Shown here in pieces: positions 7,516 to 13,098 of a DNA stretch of 13,287 nt. Both the position numbers and the translations under genes were made by a program. Source of the DNA: Candidatus Gerdarchaeota archaeon (GTDB lineage Archaea > Asgardarchaeota > Heimdallarchaeia > JABLTI01). The notes under the pieces are model-generated. The model was given only the letters and a program-made list of their open reading frames with translations. It was not told the origin of the DNA and did not search any database. The stretch spans positions 1 to 13,287 of the forward strand of contig JAEORM010000284.1 of NCBI GenBank assembly GCA_016840905.1, read 5' to 3'. Numbering within the stretch: the first letter of the stretch is position 1; each line of letters opens with the position of its first letter.

Positions 7516-7536
7516 TTAGAGTAAATCTTACTCTAA
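7516..7536. promoter_or_regulatory. Perfect 9-bp inverted repeat, operator candidate for the FMN dehydrogenase
   Basis: TTAGAGTAA (7516-7524) and TTACTCTAA (7528-7536) are exact reverse complements around a 3-nt spacer. The element lies 26-46 nt before the ATG at 7490. A TATA-like GAATTAAATAGG (about 7557-7568, minus strand) predicts a transcript start near 7536, so the repeat covers the first 21 transcribed bases. It could be an operator for a dimeric repressor or a 5' RNA hairpin. Confidence 0.5.
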
Positions 7537-7633
7537 GAAAACAAGAAACATCGTTCCTATTTAATTCAATGGTTCAAAAAATAAAAAATTCCTTCAAAAT
7601 TATTTATTAGGATTATTTTTAGCGAACGGAATA

Positions 7634-7643
7634 CTTTTTAAAG
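7634..7643 (+). promoter_or_regulatory. TATA box of the SRP RNA gene
   Basis: CTTTTTAAAG is centred about 25 nt before the first base of the RNA as defined by its terminal helix (7664). That is the standard archaeal TATA-to-start distance, so RNA end and promoter support each other. Confidence 0.6.
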
Positions 7644-7663
7644 CTAATTGTTCAAAAAAGAAT

Positions 7664-7970
7664 TGGCGAGTCTAGGTGGGGTGCTAGGGCTACCCTATAA
7701 CGGCAAACGCTCTATAGCCGACTGAAGACCCAATTGCGGTGTTAAGATTATGTTAAGCGCCCAATAGAAGCCGTCGAAGCGACGTCCTAGAAGATGTCTA
7801 ATCGCAGAGACCTTCACCGGAGGGTAAGGTAAGAAAGCGCAGAGATCAAACCGGTTAGGCACGGAAGTGAGCGTCCGTCCGTCTCGTTAGGCATGCCTCT
7901 GGGGGTGCGGCGTGGAGGCAACTGTTGGTAGCGGGAATGTAGTTGAGGCATCAATTTTGGGGACTTGCCA
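7664..7970 (+). ncRNA. Signal recognition particle RNA (archaeal 7S RNA)
   Basis: This is the RNA scaffold of the particle that binds signal peptides and delivers ribosomes to the membrane; partners are SRP54 and SRP19. Its landmarks can be paired by eye. Helix 1, an archaeal trait, closes the ends: TGGCGAGTC (7664-7672) with GACTTGCCA (7962-7970), with one G-U pair. The 5' Alu-like domain follows, with CTATAACGGCAAACGC resembling other archaeal 7S RNAs. Helix 6 is a hairpin of 7810-7818 with 7823-7830 capped by GGAG (7819-7822), the GNAR tetraloop recognised by SRP19. Helix 8 is capped by GGAA (7863-7866), with the signature internal loop around 7856-7859 and 7870-7873. About 307 nt is the usual size, and G+C is far above the flanks. 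RNase P RNA was considered and rejected. The symmetric loop has an unusual base pair, described in the findings. Confidence 0.95.
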
Positions 7971-7971
7971 C

Positions 7972-7982
7972 TTTTTATTTTT
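7972..7982 (+). terminator. T-tract terminator of the SRP RNA
   Basis: TTTTTATTTTT begins two bases after the last paired base of helix 1. Such a U-tract right after the closing stem is the expected archaeal 3' end. Confidence 0.65.
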
Positions 7983-7997
7983 ACTAGAAAAGAAAGG

Positions 7998-8021
7998 GAA
8001 GAAGAAGAAGAAGAAGAAGAA
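7998..8021. repeat. (GAA)8 trinucleotide repeat between convergent genes
   Basis: Eight uninterrupted GAA units lie between the SRP RNA terminator and the stop of the convergent gene at 8023. On the minus strand this reads as (TTC)8 followed by CCCTTTCTTTTC, starting one base after the stop codon. It probably acts as a pyrimidine-rich transcription end for that gene. It may vary in length between strains. Confidence 0.8.
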
Positions 8022-8022
8022 A

Positions 8023-8643
8023 TTAAGAAGTTAATTTTACAACTTCAACTGGATCATCATTAAAAGTATTAGCAATAACAATCATAACTTTCTGACCTGA
8101 AGCTGTATCAGCTCCAACTATGTTTATACCAGTCTTTGTTGCCATAATAAAATTAACCATATCTTTTGCTGAGGGATACTTCTGCCCGATTAAATCAAAT
8201 CTTTTTTGGAATTGGTCAAAAATTGTTAACTCCCACATTTGTTTTATCGTTAATTCACTATTAATTTTCATAACTTTTCGATTTTGTGGAATTTGTTTTA
8301 GAACTTCATAATCATGAGTCAATTCTGTGGGGATTTTATTTACGATATAACCTCGTATCATATTAGTCTTTGTTGAAATTGCTGTTTCAATTTGCAAAGA
8401 AAGAAAAGGATGTTCATCCTTCATAAAGATAACTTGATAAGCAAGATCTTGTGCTTGAGTTATTTTCTCTGATAACATATAACGCGCAATACTTTTAGCT
8501 ATGATAGCGGGAGCTGCTTCCCTTTCTGCACTATCTTCACGAAGGCACTTAATACCTATGTCTTCGTAAATTTTTGCAGCTTCAAAATTCTTTCCTTGTG
8601 AAACCAACTCATCAGCTTTGTCTAATTGCTCCTGGTATTTCAT
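8023..8643 (-). CDS. Unrecognised helical protein with TPR-like N-terminus
   Basis: I do not recognise a family for this 206-residue protein. The N-terminal half is helical with TPR-like pairs: residues 3-37 (QEQLDKADELVSQGKNFEAAKIYEDIG) and about 45-75 have the small-residue spacing of tetratricopeptide helices. The C-terminal part (about 172-206, TGINIVGADTASGQKVMIVIANTF) alternates hydrophobic residues and looks like a beta hairpin or small domain. There is no signal peptide, transmembrane segment, cysteine motif or nucleotide-binding loop. A TATA-like element (about 8682-8695, minus strand) 40-50 nt upstream suggests its own promoter, and the eL24 terminator separates it from the ribosomal genes. 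It holds the place where many archaea have ndk and infB after rpl24e. A scaffold or adaptor role is guesswork. Confidence 0.8.
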   Translation of the reverse strand: MKYQEQLDKADELVSQGKNFEAAKIYEDIGIKCLREDSAEREAAPAIIAKSIARYMLSEKITQAQDLAYQVIFMKDEHPFLSLQIETAISTKTNMIRGYIVNKIPTELTHDYEVLKQIPQNRKVMKINSELTIKQMWELTIFDQFQKRFDLIGQKYPSAKDMVNFIMATKTGINIVGADTASGQKVMIVIANTFNDDPVEVVKLTS

Positions 8644-8726
8644 ATCAATCTACAACCTAATGTTAATCTACTAGTAATTGTCTATAATACTAAAATAATA
8701 ATTTGTTGTTTCTATCAAAAGTGAAT

Positions 8727-8776
8727 AAAAAAAGAAAAAGATAAGAAGAAATTTACTTAATCTTAGAAAGATTAAG
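8727..8776 (-). terminator. Hairpin plus T-tracts ending the ribosomal protein cluster
   Basis: CTTAATCTT (8756-8764) and AAGATTAAG (8768-8776) form a perfect 9-bp stem with a 3-nt loop that includes the eL24 stop codon. On the minus strand a pyrimidine-rich stretch follows, with T5 (8735-8739) and T7 (8727-8733). This is a good candidate for the end of the eL8-eS28-eL24 transcript. Confidence 0.6.
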
Positions 8777-8990
8777 ATCTTCGTCTTCTTTTTGCGCGAC
8801 CGCCTGTAAGGATCTTTTGTTCGTATCTTTCTGTCCATTTGAGTTTTCTTGGGTTTCGTTTGAAATCTACCATTGAGACTCTACATTTTCTTGAACAGAA
8901 CCAAAGGATAGATCCGTCATTTTTTACATACATGGTACCAGTTCCAGCTTCGATGGAAGAAGCACAAAAAGCACAAGTTTGTTCTTTCAT
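8772..8990 (-). CDS. rpl24e: Ribosomal protein eL24 (L24e)
   Basis: This is a zinc-ribbon protein of the large ribosomal subunit. The four zinc cysteines are in CAFC (C6, C9) and CSRKC (C32, C36). The family core MYVKNDGSILWFCSRKCR...FKRNPRKLKWTERYE is well conserved. The 72 residues match the short archaeal form; the C-terminal tail (GGRAKRRRRS) is strongly basic, as expected for rRNA contact. AGGAG (9000-9004) lies 9 nt before the ATG. It is the last gene of the cluster, 20 nt after the eS28 stop, and a hairpin terminator overlaps its stop codon. Confidence 0.97.
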   Translation of the reverse strand: MKEQTCAFCASSIEAGTGTMYVKNDGSILWFCSRKCRVSMVDFKRNPRKLKWTERYEQKILTGGRAKRRRRS

Positions 8991-9010
8991 ACTTTACATC
9001 TCCTAAGAAC

Positions 9011-9268
9011 TTAACGTCTACCCCTCATTCTACGAGCTTCGCGTTCTGTTTCTCTAAGAACTAATATATCGCCTATTCGGATAGGTCCTTTAACATTACG
9101 AGTTATAATTCGTCCTCTATCTTGCCCTTCTAACACTCGTACTTTACATTGAAGAACTTCTCCAGTAACACCTGTTCGTGTAACAACTTGTACAATTTCA
9201 GCAGGAAAAGACCTCTCTTCAGAGGAACTCTCTTCTTTGGTGCTACTTTGTTGTTGTCTTTGACTCAT
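9011..9268 (-). CDS. rps28e: Ribosomal protein eS28 (S28e)
   Basis: This is a small-subunit protein that sits near the mRNA exit/E site. The OB-like core begins around residue 22 ([28 protein letters not shown]) and ends with the conserved [29 protein letters not shown]. At 85 residues it is longer than many archaeal versions (about 70) because of a Ser/Glu/Gln-rich N-terminus (residues 2-20). GAGGT (9278-9282) lies 9 nt before the ATG, which supports this start. It lies 27 nt after eL8 and 20 nt before eL24, in the usual archaeal order. Confidence 0.97.
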   Translation of the reverse strand: MSQRQQQSSTKEESSSEERSFPAEIVQVVTRTGVTGEVLQCKVRVLEGQDRGRIITRNVKGPIRIGDILVLRETEREARRMRGRR

Positions 9269-9295
9269 TTATTTCAAACCTCGAGTATTACTAAC

Positions 9296-9667
9296 TTATT
9301 TCTTCAATGCTGCTAATTTCTTAACAAGTGCATCAAGAGCATCTTTTGCTGCACCAGGATTAGTTATTCCTGCGCTAGCTGAAGAACGATCCAAACCTAT
9401 AGCTTTGCCAATGTCATTTTTTGAACCACAAACAACATATGGAATGTTCTTTTCTTCACATAATAATGGTAAATGCATAACAATTTCAGGGGGTTGAACA
9501 TCAGCTGCAATTAACACTAATTTGGCTTGATTGCGCTCAATTGCTTTGGTTACTTCATTGGTACCTTTCTTGGTTTTACCAGTATCTCTGGCTTTTTCAA
9601 GAACCTTTAAAGCTTCTTGTTTCAATTCTTCTGGCACATCTACGTTAACATAGAATGGTTTGCTCAT
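9296..9667 (-). CDS. rpl7ae: Ribosomal protein eL8 / L7Ae, kink-turn RNA-binding protein
   Basis: L7Ae binds kink-turns in 23S rRNA and, in archaea, also in box C/D and H/ACA guide RNPs and RNase P RNA. The 123 residues carry the family core: [35 protein letters not shown] (29-63) with the RNA-contacting GxNE(V)TK, then [26 protein letters not shown] and the loop [11 protein letters not shown] strong GAGGAGG (9680-9686) precedes the ATG at a rather long 12 nt, and no alternative in-frame start is nearby. It leads the cluster behind a TATA-like box (9769-9780) and an estimated leader of about 80 nt containing a perfect palindrome. Confidence 0.97.
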   Translation of the reverse strand: MSKPFYVNVDVPEELKQEALKVLEKARDTGKTKKGTNEVTKAIERNQAKLVLIAADVQPPEIVMHLPLLCEEKNIPYVVCGSKNDIGKAIGLDRSSASAGITNPGAAKDALDALVKKLAALKK

Positions 9668-9719
9668 TTTAATGTATATCCTCCTCTGGCTTCCTCATCG
9701 CTAATCAACAATGATAAAT

Positions 9720-9733
9720 TGACTAGCTAGTCA
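9720..9733. repeat. Perfect 14-bp palindrome in the L7Ae leader
   Basis: TGACTAGCTAGTCA reads identically on both strands. It lies about 53-66 nt before the L7Ae start and an estimated 15-28 nt after its transcription start. It could be an operator or, as RNA, a 5-bp hairpin with an AGCU loop. Confidence 0.5.
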
Positions 9734-9768
9734 TTGCCGAGGTAATTATTATGATTGAAAGAAAAGAA

Positions 9769-9780
9769 ATTAATTAAAAA
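9769..9780 (-). promoter_or_regulatory. TATA-like box of the ribosomal protein cluster
   Basis: The minus strand reads TTTTTAATTAAT here, predicting a transcript start near 9748-9750. It overlaps the T-run that ends the previous gene, so one AT-rich stretch may serve both as terminator and promoter. Confidence 0.4.
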
Positions 9781-9797
9781 TCTTTCCGTAAGAAAGA
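9776..9797 (-). terminator. Hairpin plus T5 directly after the HEAT-repeat gene
   Basis: Right after the stop codon the minus strand has TCTTTC (9792-9797), a 5-nt loop, and GAAAGA (9781-9786), a perfect 6-bp stem, followed at once by TTTTT (9776-9780). This looks like a bacterial intrinsic terminator in miniature and probably ends the fni/HEAT transcript. Confidence 0.55.
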
Positions 9798-10625
9798 CTA
9801 TTTCCTTTGTTGTTTCTTTCTAATAGCTATTAATTCATCTGCGAATTCTTTGATATTTAAGTCAATATTTTTTGCTAATTGTTCTAAAGCATTGGTAACA
9901 AGTTTGATTAATTCTTCATCCTTTTTATCATTCTTTCCTTCTTCAAAATCTATTATTTTTAGTAATGATTCTCCTATACGCATAACAATTGTCTTGTTTT
10001 TAAAAGGAGTGTTTTCAATTGCACGTACAACAACTTTTTGGAATGTTTTGTTGGAAGCAACATCAAGTAATTCTAGAATCAATTGCAATCCTGCTAAATG
10101 TCCCGTTTCCACCAGTTCCTCTATAGCACGACCGCGAATTCTCCCATCAGTATTGGGATTATTTATCACTTTTATAAGACTTTCAACACTTTTAGTATCA
10201 GCTAATTTTCCAAGCATATCTAAAGCATTGATTCTCATCTCAAAGAATTCTTCCTCATCATCTATTGTACTCGTTAAAATTGAAGGTAAATCAGACCCTT
10301 TTATCCTCAATAATGCTTCACGAGCATGATATGCGATAGTAGTATCTTTATCGATCAAAGATTGACGAAGAGCAGCAATAAGTGCCCAGGTAGCTCGTTG
10401 ATCACCTAATAGACCAAGTAGATCAATTGAAAATCTTCTGATTTCATGATGGGGATCATTTTGAACCGCCTTAATTAAAGGGTTTACAGCTTTTTCTTTT
10501 CCTAATCTATATAATTTACTAGCAGCTCCAAAACGTTTGTTCCAATCCGGATCGCTTTCAAGCATTTGGATTAAGGGTTCTAAATCTTCTTTAAATGGTG
10601 AGTCATCATCAGGTAAATAATCCAT
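9798..10625 (-). CDS. HEAT-repeat (PBS lyase HEAT-like) protein coupled to fni
   Basis: Nearly all of the 275 residues are tandem helix pairs of about 31-38 residues, beginning around residue 13 (EDLEPLIQMLESDPDWNKRFGAASKLYRLGKEKAVNPLIKAV). The D-x-x-x-R-x-x-A-x-x-L-x-x-L-G/I pattern recurs at roughly 29-43, 61-75, 97-110, 132-146 and 166-180. Such solenoids are protein-binding scaffolds; in some relatives they serve bilin lyases, which is not implied here. The charged C-terminus ends in IRKKQQRK. There is no membrane segment. Its ATG lies 3 nt after the fni stop, and its GAGGT (10632-10636) is formed by the last fni codons and stop, so the two are translationally coupled. The partner is unknown. 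Confidence 0.9.
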   Translation of the reverse strand: MDYLPDDDSPFKEDLEPLIQMLESDPDWNKRFGAASKLYRLGKEKAVNPLIKAVQNDPHHEIRRFSIDLLGLLGDQRATWALIAALRQSLIDKDTTIAYHAREALLRIKGSDLPSILTSTIDDEEEFFEMRINALDMLGKLADTKSVESLIKVINNPNTDGRIRGRAIEELVETGHLAGLQLILELLDVASNKTFQKVVVRAIENTPFKNKTIVMRIGESLLKIIDFEEGKNDKKDEELIKLVTNALEQLAKNIDLNIKEFADELIAIRKKQQRK

Positions 10626-10628
10626 TTT

Positions 10629-11762
10629 TTAACCTCGCAAATTAATTGAATCTAATTCATAAATGAATCCTCTTGCAGATAACCATTCTGCAGTTTTTCC
10701 TGTTATGGTCATCCTGGTATTTTGTAAATCACTAATTTTTTTACAGCCGGTGAGAAACATAACGGTCTTTAATTCATGAATAAATTGTGCAAACCAATCA
10801 GTTATTTGTTTTTCTGTTCCGGTAGCAGCTAAACGAGCTAATGGTAAAGCAATTCCTACTAGTTTTGCTCCAATTGCTAATGCTTTGGCTGCTTCTAAAC
10901 CAGTTCTTATACCACCTGAAGAAATAATCTCAACTTTGTTTCCTAGTGAAGATACTTCAATAGTATTTGCTGCAGTTGGTATGCCCCAATTTTTCAATAA
11001 TTCACCAATGGAAGCTTGTTTTAAGAAACCTTGTTGCTTTGCACGGATAGCTTCAATTTTAGCCCAACTGGTTCCTCCAGCTCCAGCAATATCAATAGCT
11101 TTTATATTACATTTACATTGAACTAATTTATATGCTATTTCATATGATATTCCAGATCCTACTTCTTTTACTATTAGTGGAATCTTAAGGTTCTTACCAA
11201 TTTCTTTTATTCTTGATGTTAGATCGCTAAAATTGGTATCTCCTTCAGGTTGAATTACTTCTTGTAGTGGATTAAGATGAAGTATTAATGCATCTGCATT
11301 AACCATTTCAATCGCTTTTTGTGCATGTGATATTGTATAGTCATTCTTAAATTGAATAGCTCCTAGATTTGCTGCAACAAAAGTATTTGGTGCATTTTTT
11401 CGAATAATTGAAAATGAATCAACAATCCTCTCATCTTCTAAAGCTGCTCTTTGACTCCCTACACCTATACCTATATTCATTTTCTCTGCAACTTCTGCTA
11501 ATAATCCGTTAATTTTCTTTGCTTTCTCAGTACCACCAGTTATTGATGAAATAAAAATTGGGTAATTAAAATCATGTTTCAAGAATGTAGTAGATAAGTC
11601 GATTTCTTCAAAATTAACCTCAGGTAGAGCATTAGGAACAAATTCAATATCTTCAAAACCATTTGTTTTGGACATCTCAATATCTTCAGTAAAATCACAG
11701 CAAATATCTATATGATCTTCTTTTCTGCTTGTTGTTTGTTTTGCTGTTTTGTCATTATTCAT
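10629..11762 (-). CDS. fni: Type 2 isopentenyl-diphosphate delta-isomerase (FMN-dependent)
   Basis: The enzyme interconverts isopentenyl and dimethylallyl diphosphate in the archaeal mevalonate pathway, feeding isoprenoid lipid synthesis. It uses reduced FMN and Mg2+. Family motifs are present in order: RKEDHI at 13-18, ITGGT at 74-78, GVGSQR at 100-105, ANLGA at 131-135, HLNPLQEVIQPEGD at 162-175 (substrate and Mg2+ site), VKEVGSG at 198-204, AGAGGTSW at 226-233 and SGGIRTG at 282-288 (flavin phosphate). The 377 residues are slightly above the usual 330-370 because of a polar N-terminus and C-terminus. ATG 11762 is preceded by AAGGG (11772-11776) at 9 nt and a good TATA box. A HEAT-repeat gene is coupled behind it. 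No other mevalonate gene is in the window. Confidence 0.96.
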   Translation of the reverse strand: MNNDKTAKQTTSRKEDHIDICCDFTEDIEMSKTNGFEDIEFVPNALPEVNFEEIDLSTTFLKHDFNYPIFISSITGGTEKAKKINGLLAEVAEKMNIGIGVGSQRAALEDERIVDSFSIIRKNAPNTFVAANLGAIQFKNDYTISHAQKAIEMVNADALILHLNPLQEVIQPEGDTNFSDLTSRIKEIGKNLKIPLIVKEVGSGISYEIAYKLVQCKCNIKAIDIAGAGGTSWAKIEAIRAKQQGFLKQASIGELLKNWGIPTAANTIEVSSLGNKVEIISSGGIRTGLEAAKALAIGAKLVGIALPLARLAATGTEKQITDWFAQFIHELKTVMFLTGCKKISDLQNTRMTITGKTAEWLSARGFIYELDSINLRG

Positions 11763-11795
11763 TTAAGAATCCCTTCAGAGAGTAATTTCCTTTGG

Positions 11796-11803
11796 TTTTA
11801 TAA
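11796..11803 (-). promoter_or_regulatory. TATA box of the fni/HEAT operon
   Basis: The minus strand has the canonical TTATAAAA. Start spacing of about 25 nt predicts a transcript beginning near 11774 with a leader of about 12 nt holding the ribosome binding site. A half-site AGAGTAA, also found in the repeat before the FMN dehydrogenase, occurs at 11779-11785 and may be chance. Confidence 0.6.
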
Positions 11804-11833
11804 TTAGATTCTTCTTTTTAAATCCATATGCTG

Positions 11834-11850
11834 AAAAAAGTTAGAAAAAA
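11834..11850 (-). terminator. T-rich end of the second HEAT-repeat gene
   Basis: Downstream of the stop at 11874 the minus strand has two runs of six T (about 11845-11850 and 11834-11839) within T-rich DNA. No clear stem is present. This is a plausible hairpin-less archaeal terminator. Confidence 0.45.
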
Positions 11851-11873
11851 TAAATTTAAAATCAAAATAATGC

Positions 11874-12602
11874 TTACATTGAGTCTATCATTTCGTTTTC
11901 ATCTTGGTACCCTAATTTACGAGCAATGTTATACAAAGCTTCTGATGCTGCAGTTTGACTTAACTTTTGTTCATCATCATCTAATGCTGCTATAAGTATT
12001 TCAACGGATTTTAGATCAGGTATTTCAACTAAAATTTCAATTATATGACTTTTCACTTCATCAGATTTTTCATTTTCATAAATAGTTAGTAATTCATCTA
12101 ATATTTTATTATCAGGATTTTTCACAAGTGAATCTGCTGCTTGTATACGAACTTCTTCAGCGGGATCGTTTTGCAAATGTTTCACTAAAATACCCGTAAA
12201 TTGTTTGGTTTTTACCATACCAAATGTTTCGATTATTGCTTCTCTAACCCATGCGTTTTCTTCTTTTTCCAAAATAGGAACTAGTAATTTTATTGCTGCA
12301 ACATTTTCGAGATATCCAATGGAATTAGCTATCGCAACACGGACATATGGAGATTCTTCAGTTTGTATGGTATCACTAAGTTCTTTGGCTATTTCATCAT
12401 TATCATAATAATTAGCTAATGATCGAGCAGCAGTTGTTCGGACATCTTCTGAGGAATCTTCCTTTAAAGCTTTTAAGAGAGGTTTAATTGCTTCATCATC
12501 TTGAGTTTCACCTAGAGCTCTTGCAGCTTCATCTCGAGTCGATTCATCCCAATCTTCAAGCTCAATAATGAGTTCTTCAAGGTCTTTCTTTGTATTTGCC
12601 AA
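11874..12602 (-). CDS. HEAT-repeat (PBS lyase HEAT-like) protein, TTG start
   Basis: About seven consecutive HEAT-like helix pairs of about 31 residues fill this 242-residue acidic protein. Each has a D/E-VR-x-x-A(A)-x-S/A-L core: STRDEAARALGE (about 21-32), EDVRTTAARSLAN, PYVRVAIANSIGY, AWVREAIIETFGM, EEVRIQAADSLVK, DEVKSHIIEILVE and LSQTAASEALYN. It should be a protein-binding scaffold; no enzymatic motif or membrane segment is seen. The start is TTG at 12602: a stop codon lies three codons upstream in frame, no ATG is available, and GAGGT (12611-12615) sits 8 nt before it. An ATG at 12609 is out of frame. Its repeats are more regular than those of the HEAT protein at 9798-10625, so the two are not recent duplicates by eye. 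It is monocistronic and divergent from the TIGR04076-like gene. Confidence 0.9.
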   Translation of the reverse strand: MANTKKDLEELIIELEDWDESTRDEAARALGETQDDEAIKPLLKALKEDSSEDVRTTAARSLANYYDNDEIAKELSDTIQTEESPYVRVAIANSIGYLENVAAIKLLVPILEKEENAWVREAIIETFGMVKTKQFTGILVKHLQNDPAEEVRIQAADSLVKNPDNKILDELLTIYENEKSDEVKSHIIEILVEIPDLKSVEILIAALDDDEQKLSQTAASEALYNIARKLGYQDENEMIDSM

Positions 12603-12791
12603 AGCACATTACCTCTATATTTTCTTTTCAAATAACCTTCAAATAGCTTTCTCTTTAAACATTAAAACATAGAAAAAATAATCATAAAATTAATCTAAAG
12701 AAGGCAATTTTAACTTATTTTAGCATAAATAACCAAGATTTAAGTTATTAGATTTAAATTAAAAAGACTATTTTTAATTGAGGTGGGATGA
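12603..12791. other. Divergent intergenic region with AT-rich promoters
   Basis: This 189-bp gap separates the second HEAT gene (minus) from the TIGR04076-like gene (plus). Candidate TATA elements are GTTTAAAGAG (12651-12660, minus strand) and ATTTAAATTA (12752-12761, plus) or TTAAGTTATTA (12740-12750, plus). No RNA gene, palindrome of note or open frame was seen. Confidence 0.4.
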
Positions 12792-13097
12792 ATGTCCGCT
12801 CCAAGATATGAAATAACTTTAGAAGTTTTTGAAAGCACATGTAATTTAGAAGGTCATAAGAAGGGTGACATTTTCAAATATCCAGCAGATAGAGGTAAAA
12901 TGTGTATCTGGTTATTAGCTGCAGCTGAACCCATGATAAAGGTACTACTATTTGATGGAATATTACCCTGGGATTATAAAGGAACAAATTATGAGAAAGA
13001 AATAGATAGAGAAGGAATAACCACTGAATTCGTGAGATGTCCTGATCCATCAAATCATAATCTCGTACTAAAAATAATTCGAAAAAGAATTCCTTAA
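12792..13097 (+). CDS. Small TIGR04076-like protein of unknown function
   Basis: The 101-residue protein follows the layout I associate with the TIGR04076 family: an N-terminal strand region YEITLEVFES, then a first cysteine with GH-K-GD (C17, GHKKGD 21-26), a central C38-I-W with a helix leading to LLFDGILPW (52-60), and a closing V-R-C83-P-D-P followed by a strand (LVLKIIRKRI). The three cysteines at conserved spots could bind a metal or act in redox chemistry; the family function is not known to me. A textbook GAGGTG (12780-12785) stands 6 nt before the ATG. There is no signal peptide or membrane segment. Its stop lies one base from the stop of the convergent membrane protein gene, so its transcript must end inside that gene. 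Confidence 0.82.
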   Translation: MSAPRYEITLEVFESTCNLEGHKKGDIFKYPADRGKMCIWLLAAAEPMIKVLLFDGILPWDYKGTNYEKEIDREGITTEFVRCPDPSNHNLVLKIIRKRIP

Positions 13098-13098
13098 A

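Noticed and set aside
7664..7970. RNase P RNA as the identity of the structured RNA
   Set aside because: I could not find its conserved core signature (such as ACAGAAA near the 3' end), while SRP helices 1, 6 (GGAG loop) and 8 (GGAA loop) all fit.
9668..9719. A kink-turn or complete box C/D element in the L7Ae leader
   Set aside because: A box C-like GCGATGA is present, but no box D or properly placed tandem G-A pairs could be drawn, so it is not annotated as a feature.
9850..10329. Plus-strand open frame rich in Ser, Ile and Phe
   Set aside because: It is opposite the HEAT-repeat gene; its composition is what antisense of Glu/Lys/Leu-rich coding gives.
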